Of a stretch of 64,000 nucleotides of DNA, positions 45,279 to 53,726 are shown in pieces (the stretch's first letter is position 1; the number at the start of each line of letters is the position of its first letter). A program made the position numbers and the translations under genes. The DNA is from Planctomycetota bacterium (GTDB lineage Bacteria; Planctomycetota; J058; JAJDCP01). The stretch spans positions 62,001 through 126,000 of the forward strand of contig JAJDCP010000133.1 in the NCBI GenBank assembly GCA_029260765.1, in the 5' to 3' direction. The notes under the pieces are model-generated. The model did not search any database. It was not told where the DNA came from and saw only the letters and a program-made list of their open reading frames with translations.

Positions 45279-47591
45279 ATGAAACGGATCATGACCGCGC
45301 TGCTGGGGGGCCTGTTGCTGCTTCCCCTGGGCGCTAAAGACATCGACACCGCCGAGATCACCTACGAAGAGGGTACTCTCGTAGGCCGCATGGCGCGCAT
45401 TCCCTGGGCAGGCCAATGGTGGTCGCAGTCCGGTGGCAAGATGATCAAGGGTTGGAATGGCGCCGCTGCCAGCGTGAGCTGGGACGCCGACGCGAAGGAG
45501 TGGGTCCGGGAAGATGTTGCCGACATGAACCTGGCTTCTCCGCTGCGCAAGGCATCGGAAGTCATCCGCCTGCAGACGGGGCAGGACCCCGAAGCGGACC
45601 TGAAAGAAGACCACGTGCTGAGCCCCATACAGAAGGCACGCTACGACAGCCTGGGCATCAGCTATGGCTGGTGGGGACATTGCAACGGCTGGGCCGCCGC
45701 CGCGCTGACCGAGAAGGAAGTGCTGGCGCCCGTGACCGTCGAGGGCGTGCGCTTCGACGTTGCAGACTTCAAGGCGATGCTCTCTGAAGTCTGCTACGGC
45801 ATGGACAGCGACTTCTCTGGCTCGCGTTACAACGACCCGCGCGACAAGACCGCCCTGCGTGATCGTGCCGAGACCCTGCTCGCTTCGTTGGATACCGACA
45901 CCCCGAGCCCCAAGGAAGACTTCAAGCAGTGGTACGAGGATCTGTACAACGACTGGTACGATCGTGACGACTATGAGTACACCAACACCAGCTACACTGC
46001 CTCGACCTTCAAGGGCACGATGGAATGGTTCGTCGGGTACTACAAAGAGAAGTTCATCGACGCCAAAGCCGACATCCACGCCCACGTCTTCGACGCCATC
46101 CTCGTCACTCTGCTGGTCAACCAGGGCCGCGGCGCGGTCATGGACATGGACTCGGGCCCCGAAGTCTGGAACTTCCCCTTCCACGCCTGCGAAATCGTTC
46201 GCACCCTGAAGGAAGAGCTGGATAACGGCGGCAAGCGTTTCGCCATGCAGACCAAGCTCTACTATCAGAGCGACGGTGTGGACGAGTCGATCCTCGGTGT
46301 GCGTGAGCACGTCAACGACTACACCTATGAGATCGACGTCGACGCCGACGGCAAGATGATCGAGAGCCGTTGGACCGGCGACAGCGTCGAAGATCACCCC
46401 GACTTCATCTGGTTGCCCACCTACAACTCCGACCAGCCCACCGGCGACGAGAACCCCGGCCTGCCCTATGGGACCGTCAAGGAGTGGATGGCGAAGGACC
46501 ACGCCTCGGCAGACGCCCGCGTTGTCACCTTCAAGGTCGGCGGAGTCAAGTCGGACGAGCACCGCACGGGCCGTCAGGCGCGCACCATCGCCAGCCCGCT
46601 GGACGCTTCCGGTGAGCTGCAGTTCAGCGTCGAGCTGCTCGACGGCCACGGCGTCGACAAGGTCTCCTACTACCTCCAGAACATCGCCCACCTGAACGGT
46701 CAGTCCTGGAAGTCGGTCCAGGGTGACCTGGTACATGTCGGCGACGGCAGTGGTGACGAGTTCGCTCTGACCCACACCCCGACCACCTCTGGCCGCAAGA
46801 TGTTCGTCGTCAAGGCTTTCAATGGTGACGAACTGATCAGCATGGACGAGCTGACGGTCATGTACACGCCTGGTACGACCACCCCCCCGACGCCCACGGG
46901 CGACGACAGCTTCGAAGAGAACAACAGCCGCTCGACCGCTGCGCTGGTTGCCGCCGGAACCTACTCCGATCTGGAATGCAACGACAACGACTACTACAAG
47001 ATCGTTGTGCCCGCCAACGGCAGCCTGACCGTCAAGATCGCCTTCAAGCACAGCACGGGCGACCTCGACATGCGGCTGTACAGCCCGAGCAACAGCAAGA
47101 TCGCCGGTTCGGAGTCGACCAACAACGAAGAGACCGTCAGCAAGACCGACCTGAGCGCGGGCAACTACTACGTCCGTGTATTCGGCTACAACGGTGCCAA
47201 GGCCCCCTACAGCATGACCGTGACCGTCAGCGACCCCGGCACCACGACCCCGACTCCGAGCAGCGATGACAGCTTCGAAGAGAACGACAGCCGCAGCGAG
47301 TCCCACGCCATCAGCGTCGGCAGCTACTCCGACCTGCAGTGCGATGACGACGACTGGTTCTCCTACACCGCCACCGCCGGCCAGGCCCTGAAGCTGCGGA
47401 TCGAGTTCGCCCACAGCGACGGCGACCTCGACCTGTACCTGTACGACAACAGTGGCAGCGAGATCAAGAAGTCCTGGTCCTCCAGCGACAACGAAGAGAT
47501 CACCTACACTCCCAGTGCTTCGGGCGTGCTGTACTTCAAGATCGAAGGCTACCAGGGTGCCCAGGCCCCCTACCGCCTGATCGTCGAGTAG
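45279..47591 (+). CDS. Secreted transglutaminase-elicitor-type protein with two PPC domains
   Basis: 770 residues; GGGAG precedes the ATG. A signal peptide (MTALLGGLLLLPLGA) leads into a transglutaminase-elicitor domain (PF16683 type, known from oomycete GP42): catalytic Cys135 in YGWWGHCNGWAAAAL, His267/His269 in ADIHAHVFDAIL, and VWNFPFHA (~296), which corresponds to the elicitor Pep-13 segment VWNQP. A beta domain with IASPLDASGELQFSV follows. Two bacterial pre-peptidase C-terminal domains close the protein (~545-650 and ~665-770), each with DDSFEEN and GDLDMRL/GDLDLYL. Predicted to cross-link extracellular proteins. The gene ends at a strong terminator. Confidence 0.88.
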   Translation: MKRIMTALLGGLLLLPLGAKDIDTAEITYEEGTLVGRMARIPWAGQWWSQSGGKMIKGWNGAAASVSWDADAKEWVREDVADMNLASPLRKASEVIRLQTGQDPEADLKEDHVLSPIQKARYDSLGISYGWWGHCNGWAAAALTEKEVLAPVTVEGVRFDVADFKAMLSEVCYGMDSDFSGSRYNDPRDKTALRDRAETLLASLDTDTPSPKEDFKQWYEDLYNDWYDRDDYEYTNTSYTASTFKGTMEWFVGYYKEKFIDAKADIHAHVFDAILVTLLVNQGRGAVMDMDSGPEVWNFPFHACEIVRTLKEELDNGGKRFAMQTKLYYQSDGVDESILGVREHVNDYTYEIDVDADGKMIESRWTGDSVEDHPDFIWLPTYNSDQPTGDENPGLPYGTVKEWMAKDHASADARVVTFKVGGVKSDEHRTGRQARTIASPLDASGELQFSVELLDGHGVDKVSYYLQNIAHLNGQSWKSVQGDLVHVGDGSGDEFALTHTPTTSGRKMFVVKAFNGDELISMDELTVMYTPGTTTPPTPTGDDSFEENNSRSTAALVAAGTYSDLECNDNDYYKIVVPANGSLTVKIAFKHSTGDLDMRLYSPSNSKIAGSESTNNEETVSKTDLSAGNYYVRVFGYNGAKAPYSMTVTVSDPGTTTPTPSSDDSFEENDSRSESHAISVGSYSDLQCDDDDWFSYTATAGQALKLRIEFAHSDGDLDLYLYDNSGSEIKKSWSSSDNEEITYTPSASGVLYFKIEGYQGAQAPYRLIVE

Positions 47592-47614
47592 TTCCCCAAA
47601 CACGCCTGCAGACG

Positions 47615-47644
47615 AAGGGGCAGATCCGCGGATCTGCCCCTTTT
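47615..47644 (+). terminator. Intrinsic terminator after transglutaminase gene
   Basis: GGGGCAGATCCG pairs perfectly with CGGATCTGCCCC (14 bp including the flanking AA/TT), followed by TTTT. It starts 24 nt after the stop codon. Confidence 0.85.
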
Positions 47645-47664
47645 CCACAGAGGGAGATTCCACC

Positions 47665-48606
47665 ATGCGCTTGAGATTCCTGATGGCGGGTGCTCTGATC
47701 GTGGCCGTCGCCGGCCTGATCCTGCTCTTCGTCGATTTTAGAGCCCCCGAGAACCCCGACACCCAACGCGGCAGCGGCAACAGCAGCGCCGCGACACCCG
47801 AGACCCCAGGCAGCGACAGCGACGCGCTCGCCCTGCCCGACGCTGGGGAACCAGCCGCTGAAGATGACGTGACCACAAACGCGGGCCAGGGCCAGGGCCA
47901 CGACCACGGCGCCGAGCTGCCTCCCCTGCCCGGCGGCGACATCCCCAGCCCCGACGCGATCATCGAGGCGTCGAACCGAGAACGCGCCCCGATGGAAGTC
48001 CAGCCACGCTGGCGCACCGGGGACGTCTGGGTCGTCGAGACCTACGTGCGCCAGATCCAGACGCCCGAAGGCAACTGGTCCCGCGTACCACGCCGCTACC
48101 GCTATGAAGTGGCCGACGAGACCCGCTTCAACGACCGCGAGGTCTTCCAGCTGAAGATCACGATGCTGGCGGCCGAAGATGACACTCGGGTTGAAGACTT
48201 TCCCGAAGAGACCTTCTACGTAGATCGGAAGAGCTACGCGCTGGTCGGCCTGGAGCGGACCTCCCGCGAGGGCGGCAAGGACGTGCTGCGGGAGCACAGC
48301 TTCGACCACCCCAGCGACCAGGGCAGCTCGTCCCAGTTCACCAGCGTGCCCTACGACATGCCCCCGCGAGGTCTGTTCGGAGAAGTCGCCCCGTACGACG
48401 ACGCCTTCACGGCGCTGAAGTTCTCAGAGCCCGGCGCCCCACGCGTACCGGAGGCCGAGCTGGTCGGTGCCGGTGGCAACATCATCGAGGTGCACTTCAA
48501 CCGCTCAAGTGACGGTGGCGCCGTGCATCAGCGCTGGTCGCTCGCCGATCCTCGCTGGCCCGTCGAGACCGTGACCGCCAATACGCGGTCCTATCTGCGC
48601 CGCTAG
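47665..48606 (+). CDS. Exported or membrane-anchored hypothetical protein
   Basis: 313 residues; GGGAG lies 8 nt before the ATG. The N-terminal hydrophobic helix (MAGALIVAVAGLILLFV) is either a signal or an anchor. A disordered Ser/Gly/Asp-rich linker contains QGQGHDHG, a possible metal-binding spot. The C-terminal ~200 residues are beta-rich: WRTGDVWVVETYVRQI, RRYRYEVADETRFN and YVDRKSYALVGLERT. I do not recognise the family; the fold resembles DUF-type periplasmic lipoprotein-like beta domains. It has its own transcription unit since a terminator precedes it. Confidence 0.7.
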   Translation: MRLRFLMAGALIVAVAGLILLFVDFRAPENPDTQRGSGNSSAATPETPGSDSDALALPDAGEPAAEDDVTTNAGQGQGHDHGAELPPLPGGDIPSPDAIIEASNRERAPMEVQPRWRTGDVWVVETYVRQIQTPEGNWSRVPRRYRYEVADETRFNDREVFQLKITMLAAEDDTRVEDFPEETFYVDRKSYALVGLERTSREGGKDVLREHSFDHPSDQGSSSQFTSVPYDMPPRGLFGEVAPYDDAFTALKFSEPGAPRVPEAELVGAGGNIIEVHFNRSSDGGAVHQRWSLADPRWPVETVTANTRSYLRR

Positions 48607-48634
48607 GAGTAACCGCGAACCGCAACCGCCCCGC

Positions 48635-50884
48635 TCAACCGCGCTCGCGGAGGATCGAAAGCAAGCGGGTACGCAGATTCTGATCAGCCAGATAACCCAG
48701 GAAAGACTGGTCGCTCGCCAACTCGGCGATCGCGGCCAGCCCTTTGAGGTGCTCGTGGGCCTTCCCGGTCGGCGAGATCAGCAGAAACACCAACCGGCTC
48801 GGCTCCTCGCTCTGGGCGGTGTTCGGCAACCCATGCAACACGTTGGCAACGAAGCAGACACTCCGCTGCACACTGTCGTCATAGGTGTGGGGGATCGCCA
48901 CGCCCGAGCCGATCGAAGTCGACATGGTCTGTTCGCGTTCGAGGATTCCTTCGAGGAGCTTGTCGACAGGCATGTGTGGGTGTTTCTGCACCGCGGCATT
49001 CAACAGAGCGGTCACAACCTGGGTGAAGTTGGGGTTGGGATGGTCGATGATCACCCCATCTTCGATCAGCCCTTTGAAGTGCGCGATGCGCCGATGCAGC
49101 ACCACAGCCGTGCCGCCGTCGGGGCGACCGGGGTCCAGAGGTTTGGTCAGGATCCGGACGTGCCCTTTCTCGACCCAGGCCAGGGGGCAGAAACTCGGCC
49201 CGAAGCGGCGCGCATCATCGTCCCCGCCGGACTCGATCACGTCGATGGTCAACCTGCCGTCGGCCAAACCTGACTTGAGGCTCTCCTCTGCCGGGATACC
49301 CTCCCAGATCCCCGTCGCACCTTGGATCTTCGCAAGGCTCGAGCTCTCATTCAGCCACAAGAAGCACGGCAGTTTGCCGTGCAGCTCGGCCCAGTGCGCC
49401 CAGACTTTAGCGTCGGCCGCTGGATCGACGCACAGCAGCGCCTCGACGTCGCCCAGGCGAGGGTCCTCAGCGGACTCCGGATTCAAGGGATCGATATCCA
49501 TCGCATCGATGCCATGCTTTTGCACGAATTCCAGATCCGCGTCGGTATCGGTCGCGACCAGCGTGAGCGCACCCGCCTGCCTCAAGCTGGTGCATAGGGG
49601 AACCGCCAACCCGGGCTGGCCGACCACCAGCAGTGTCCCCTGCTCGGGTTTCTTCAACCCCAGGAAGCGCGCCACGAAAGGCGCCGAGAGGCCCTGCAGC
49701 AGCACGGTCGTCGCGATCACGGCGTAGGTTCCGGTCTCGAGCAGGCCCGCCTCCGGATGCTTGTCGATCAACCGCAGGGTAAACAGGCTGGCCATCGATG
49801 CCGCCACGATGCCGCGCGGCGCCAACCAGGACAGGAACAGCTTCTCCGGAAGCGAGAAGTTCTGCCGCAGGGTCGACAAGAAGACATTCAACGGCCGCAG
49901 CACGAACAGCACGATCACCAGCAGCGCGGGCAGACGCCAGCCATACTCGGCAAACTGCGAGAGTTTGAGGCGCGCTGCCAACAGGATGAACACCACGCCC
50001 AGACCCAGCTCGGTCAAATCGAGCTTGAAACGTTTCAGCTGCTTGAGTTGCGCCGGATGTTGCAGATTGATGGTCAACCCGGCCACGATGACTGACAAGA
50101 TGCCCGACTCGTGCAGCAGCAGGTTCGACACCCCAAAGCTGAGCAGGGCCGTCGCCAGCACGCTGACATTGACGTGCTCACGGGCAATCCACTCGTGCTT
50201 CAGGGCATAGCCGACCAGCAGCCCGACCAGGAAACCGACTCCGACACCAACCAGAAAGCGCAGGGCCAGCATGCCGACGGGCCCCATCGCATGGTCGCCC
50301 TCAGGCAGCGTCGCCCACTGGAAGCAGAGCAGCGCGATAAAAACACCGATCGCGTCGACCAGCACTCCTTCCCAGTACAGCACCTGCTTGATGCGCTCAC
50401 GAACTCCGACGCGCCGCAGGATCGGCGAGACCACGGTCGGACCCGTCACGATCAACAGGCTGCCTGCTACCAAGGACAGGTCCCGGTTGAGGCCGAACAG
50501 AAAATACGCCCCGCAGGCCGCACCTATCCAGGTGATCAACACGCCGATCGTCAACATGAAGAAGATCGCACGCGGCGCCCGTTTGAACCCGGTGATGTCG
50601 AGCGTCAGGCCACCCTCGAACAAGATGATGGCCATCGCCAGGGCGATCACGGTCTCGAGCTCGGGCCCCAAGAGCTCGGGCCGTACCCAACCGAGCAAGG
50701 CCGGTCCCAACAGCACGCCGCTGACAAGCAACAGAGCGATCGAGGGGATCTTCAGCCTCTCGCCCATCGCGACGCACACCGACCCAAAGAAGGCCGCGAC
50801 GCAGATGGTGACGGTCGCCATCTCTGGATCGATAAACGAATTGACGCCGACCGCAAGCATGAGCTCGGACACGAGGTTGAGCAT
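48635..50884 (-). CDS. Cation:proton antiporter with RCK (TrkA-N) and PTS EIIA domains
   Basis: 749 residues. A Na+/H+ exchanger domain of 12-13 helices occupies ~15-405 (LLLVSGVLLGPALLGW, AIILFEGGLTLD, and VDAIGVFIALL with the transport Asp). An RCK nucleotide-binding domain follows (~415-540: LLVVGQPGLAVPL, VATDTDADLEF), then a PTS EIIA type-2 (IIA-Ntr-like) domain (~600-749) with phosphorylatable His in GSGVAIPHTYDD near residue 666. The domain order suggests that K+/Na+ exchange is controlled by nucleotide binding and by phosphorelay. It shares a strand with thiC and is 29 nt downstream of it. Confidence 0.92.
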   Translation of the reverse strand: MLNLVSELMLAVGVNSFIDPEMATVTICVAAFFGSVCVAMGERLKIPSIALLLVSGVLLGPALLGWVRPELLGPELETVIALAMAIILFEGGLTLDITGFKRAPRAIFFMLTIGVLITWIGAACGAYFLFGLNRDLSLVAGSLLIVTGPTVVSPILRRVGVRERIKQVLYWEGVLVDAIGVFIALLCFQWATLPEGDHAMGPVGMLALRFLVGVGVGFLVGLLVGYALKHEWIAREHVNVSVLATALLSFGVSNLLLHESGILSVIVAGLTINLQHPAQLKQLKRFKLDLTELGLGVVFILLAARLKLSQFAEYGWRLPALLVIVLFVLRPLNVFLSTLRQNFSLPEKLFLSWLAPRGIVAASMASLFTLRLIDKHPEAGLLETGTYAVIATTVLLQGLSAPFVARFLGLKKPEQGTLLVVGQPGLAVPLCTSLRQAGALTLVATDTDADLEFVQKHGIDAMDIDPLNPESAEDPRLGDVEALLCVDPAADAKVWAHWAELHGKLPCFLWLNESSSLAKIQGATGIWEGIPAEESLKSGLADGRLTIDVIESGGDDDARRFGPSFCPLAWVEKGHVRILTKPLDPGRPDGGTAVVLHRRIAHFKGLIEDGVIIDHPNPNFTQVVTALLNAAVQKHPHMPVDKLLEGILEREQTMSTSIGSGVAIPHTYDDSVQRSVCFVANVLHGLPNTAQSEEPSRLVFLLISPTGKAHEHLKGLAAIAELASDQSFLGYLADQNLRTRLLSILRERG

Positions 50885-50913
50885 GATTCCTCAAGCGTGG
50901 GGGGACGCCAAGC

Positions 50914-52593
50914 TCAGGCCGGGCTCTGACTGGCCACGGTTTCCTGCTGCTCACGAAATTCTTGAGCTTTCTCCTGCAGGCCCGCCTTGAGGGCTTCATC
51001 TGCCTCCAGCTGCTTGCGGGCAGCATACTCACGCACATCCTGGGTGATCTTCATGCTGCAGAACTTCGGCCCGCACATCGAACAGAACTTCGCCAGCTTG
51101 TGGGACTCATGCGGCAGAGTCTCATCGTGGTATTTGCGGGCAGTCTCGGGATCGAGCGAGAGGTTGAACTGGTCTTCCCAGCGGAACTCGAAGCGCGCCT
51201 TGGACAGCTCGTCGTCACGCCTCTGCGCTCCTGGATGGCCTTTGGCCAGGTCGGCAGCGTGGGCAGCGATCTTGTAGGCGATCACCCCGGTCTTGACGTC
51301 GTCTTTGTTGGGCAGGCCGAGGTGCTCCTTCGGCGTGACGTAACACAACATCGACGTCCCCATCCAACCGATCATCGCCGCGCCGATTGCCGAAGTGATG
51401 TGGTCGTAGGCGGGCGCGATATCAGTGGTCAAGGGGCCGAGCGTGTAGAAAGGGGCCTCGTGGCAGAGCTCGAGCTGCAAGTCCATGTTTTCTTTGATCT
51501 TGTGCATCGGCACGTGGCCGGGCCCTTCGATCATCACCTGGACATCGTGCTCCCAAGCGATCTTCGTCAGCTCGCCCAGCGTGCGCAGCTCACCGAGTTG
51601 GGCCTCGTCATTTGCATCGGCGATGCAACCCGGACGCAGACCGTCTCCGAGGGAGAAGGCCACATCGTACGCCTTCATCAGCTCGCAGATCTCGGCGAAT
51701 CGGGTGTAGAGGAAGTTCTCCTTGTGGTGCGACAGGCACCACTTGGCCATGATCGAACCCCCGCGGGACACGATGCCGGTGATGCGGTCGGCGGTCAGCG
51801 GAATGTAGCGCAGCAGCACGCCCGAGTGGATGGTAAAATAGTCGACACCCTGCTCCGCTTGCTCGACCAGGGTCTGCATGAAGATGTCGAACGTCAGGTC
51901 TTCGGCCACCCCGTTGACCTTTTCGAGCGCCTGGTAGATCGGCACGGTTCCGATCGGCACCGGAGAGTTGCGCAGGATCCACTCACGGGTCTCGTGGATG
52001 TTCTTCCCGGTCGACAGGTCCATCACGGTATCGGCTCCGCAGTGGATCGCCCAGCGCATCTTCTCCACTTCAGCCTCGATCGAGGACAGGATGGCCGAGT
52101 TGCCGATATTGGCGTTGATCTTTACCTTGAACTTGCGGCCGATGATCATCGGCTCGGATTCGGGATGGTTGATGTTGTTGGGAATGATCGCACGCCCACG
52201 CGCGATCTCACTGCGCACCAACTCGGCGTCGCAGCCTTCGCGCAGGGCCACAAACTCCATCTCTTCGGTGATGATGCCGCGCCGGGCGAAGTGCATCTGC
52301 GTGAGATTGCCCACGCCGCGGTAGATCTTCTTGCGGGAGACTTTGCGCAGGAAGGTCCGCTCGGTCTCGTGGCTCTCCAGCTCGCTGCGGCCCGCGATCC
52401 AGTTCTTGCGTAGCGGCGCAAGACCTTTGTCGATGTCGATGACGCAGGCGGGGTCGCCATAGGGCCCGCTGGTGTCGTACAGGGGAACCGGTTCGGCCTG
52501 CGGATCCGAGAGCACCACCTCACGGAAGGGGACTCGGATTCCGGCACGACTTCCTTCCAGATACGCACGGCGCACGGCGTTTTGGCTGCCCAT
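50914..52593 (-). CDS. thiC: Phosphomethylpyrimidine synthase ThiC
   Basis: 559 residues. ThiC is a radical-SAM enzyme converting aminoimidazole ribotide to HMP phosphate for thiamine. The C-terminal CSMCGPKFCSMK provides the CxxCx4C [4Fe-4S] ligands. Other family blocks: RAIIPNNINHPESEPMIIG, LSTGKNIHETREWILRNSPV, EGPGHVPMHKI and TDIAPAYDHITSAIG. AGAGG lies about 8 nt before the ATG. No TPP riboswitch could be found in the 52594-52749 leader (the CUGAGA and ACCUGAUC blocks are missing). Confidence 0.97.
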   Translation of the reverse strand: MGSQNAVRRAYLEGSRAGIRVPFREVVLSDPQAEPVPLYDTSGPYGDPACVIDIDKGLAPLRKNWIAGRSELESHETERTFLRKVSRKKIYRGVGNLTQMHFARRGIITEEMEFVALREGCDAELVRSEIARGRAIIPNNINHPESEPMIIGRKFKVKINANIGNSAILSSIEAEVEKMRWAIHCGADTVMDLSTGKNIHETREWILRNSPVPIGTVPIYQALEKVNGVAEDLTFDIFMQTLVEQAEQGVDYFTIHSGVLLRYIPLTADRITGIVSRGGSIMAKWCLSHHKENFLYTRFAEICELMKAYDVAFSLGDGLRPGCIADANDEAQLGELRTLGELTKIAWEHDVQVMIEGPGHVPMHKIKENMDLQLELCHEAPFYTLGPLTTDIAPAYDHITSAIGAAMIGWMGTSMLCYVTPKEHLGLPNKDDVKTGVIAYKIAAHAADLAKGHPGAQRRDDELSKARFEFRWEDQFNLSLDPETARKYHDETLPHESHKLAKFCSMCGPKFCSMKITQDVREYAARKQLEADEALKAGLQEKAQEFREQQETVASQSPA

Positions 52594-52749
52594 AGACTGA
52601 CCTCTCTGTGCTGGAGATACCCCTTAGAAAAGCGGAGCCATTAAGTACAGGATGGCCGTGTCTTGTCCAGCAACAAACTCGGAAGCCCCGCCACGGGGCG
52701 GGGAGAGCAGCCCAGGGTGGTGCCCCGGGCAGAGCCGACAAGTGCTACC

Positions 52750-53421
52750 TCAACGACAGGAACCGCGGGTTTTCTCGATCTGTTTGTAGGTTTTGGAGTC
52801 GCGCCGGACCATGCGGGCGGCGTTCAGCAGGTGGAGCTTGCAGAAGGAGCGCCCATCGGTGGTGCGTTCGCTGGGGTTCTGTGTCGCACGCCGCATCAGC
52901 TCTTTCGCCTTGCGCTCGAGCGCTTCGAATTGGGCACGCAGGGCGGTCAGCTGCGGGCTGTGCCGTTTCGCGACGGAGAAATAGGTGAAAGCGGTGGAAT
53001 ACTGCTGGCGCCCCAGCTCGAGCAGGCCTTTGCTGTAAAAACACAAGCCCAGCAGCTCATGCACCTTTCCGACGTGTGCCTGTGCGAGCCCCCCCAGGGC
53101 CTGGGCCCGGACCAGAGCCTCGTTCAAGCGGACCGTAGCCTTGTCGATCTCGCGCTGGCTGTAAGCGCTCGAGCCGCCACGGAAGGCGACCACGAAGGCC
53201 TTCATCTTCTGGTGGAGCGTCTTGTCCTGGCGCCTGGCCGCGAGGGCCAGGGCCTCATCGAAACGGCCGTTGGCGAACGCGAGCACAGCTCCCATCCGCC
53301 CGCCTGACGGACCTCCAGCTCGCGAGCTGGTCCATGTGCGCTTGCGTGCGTCCAGACGAGCCTGCAGCTCGCGGATCTTGGTACGCAAACGTTCGATGGT
53401 CTTGCTGGGGTCCTCGCTCAT
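52750..53421 (-). CDS. TPR/coiled-coil hypothetical protein
   Basis: 223 residues from the ATG at 53421, which has GGAGGAG 6 nt upstream. An N-terminal coiled coil (TIERLRTKIRELQARLDAR) precedes a helical repeat region with tetratricopeptide features (ALAFANGRFDEALALAARRQ, EALVRAQALGGLAQAHVGK, FYSKGLLELGRQQYSTAFTY). The C-terminus is basic. No signal peptide. Probably a cytoplasmic binding protein; family not recognised. Stands upstream of thiC on the same strand with a 156-nt gap. Confidence 0.75.
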   Translation of the reverse strand: MSEDPSKTIERLRTKIRELQARLDARKRTWTSSRAGGPSGGRMGAVLAFANGRFDEALALAARRQDKTLHQKMKAFVVAFRGGSSAYSQREIDKATVRLNEALVRAQALGGLAQAHVGKVHELLGLCFYSKGLLELGRQQYSTAFTYFSVAKRHSPQLTALRAQFEALERKAKELMRRATQNPSERTTDGRSFCKLHLLNAARMVRRDSKTYKQIEKTRGSCR

Positions 53422-53473
53422 CCGGATCTCCTCCGTCCCGCCATCTCCGGCCGACAACGTAGATCAGTGCATT

Positions 53474-53509
53474 AGCAAGCGCCGTACCGGAAGCAAGTGC
53501 CGTACCGGA
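53474..53509. repeat. Tandem 18-bp direct repeat
   Basis: AGCAAGCGCCGTACCGGA at 53474-53491 is followed directly by AGCAAGTGCCGTACCGGA at 53492-53509; one base differs. It lies in the 305-nt divergent intergenic region (53422-53726). Confidence 0.7.
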
Positions 53510-53628
53510 GACCTCCAAATGCGGTTTGGCGGGCTTCCAGGGGCGCCGGATGGATCGAGACCGGCAACAGGTGCCCGGAATTCGAACAGATGGACAAGAC
53601 GGCATGAAGGCGCAACCGGTGACCAGAA

Positions 53629-53666
53629 GATGACAATACCCCCAACCAGATGACAAAGCGATGACA
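53629..53666. repeat. Three GATGACA direct repeats upstream of zinc-ribbon gene
   Basis: GATGACA occurs at 53629-53635, 53649-53655 and 53660-53666, spaced 20 and 11 bp start to start, i.e. on roughly the same helix face. A TTGCGCAA palindrome follows at 53680. Possibly a regulator array for the gene starting at 53727. Confidence 0.4.
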
Positions 53667-53726
53667 CAATCATCCACAATTGCGCAACCATAACAGCTTT
53701 CGAAACACCTTGTGAGGGCTCGGCCC

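Noticed and set aside
45045..48017. 990-codon minus-strand frame over the transglutaminase gene
   Set aside because: Antisense shadow; it crosses a strong terminator and the transglutaminase domain on the plus strand is unmistakable.
50962..52413. 483-codon plus-strand frame over thiC
   Set aside because: Antisense to a certain thiC gene.
52594..52749. TPP riboswitch upstream of thiC
   Set aside because: The conserved CUGAGA and ACCUGAUCUGG blocks could not be found; only a plain leader is seen.
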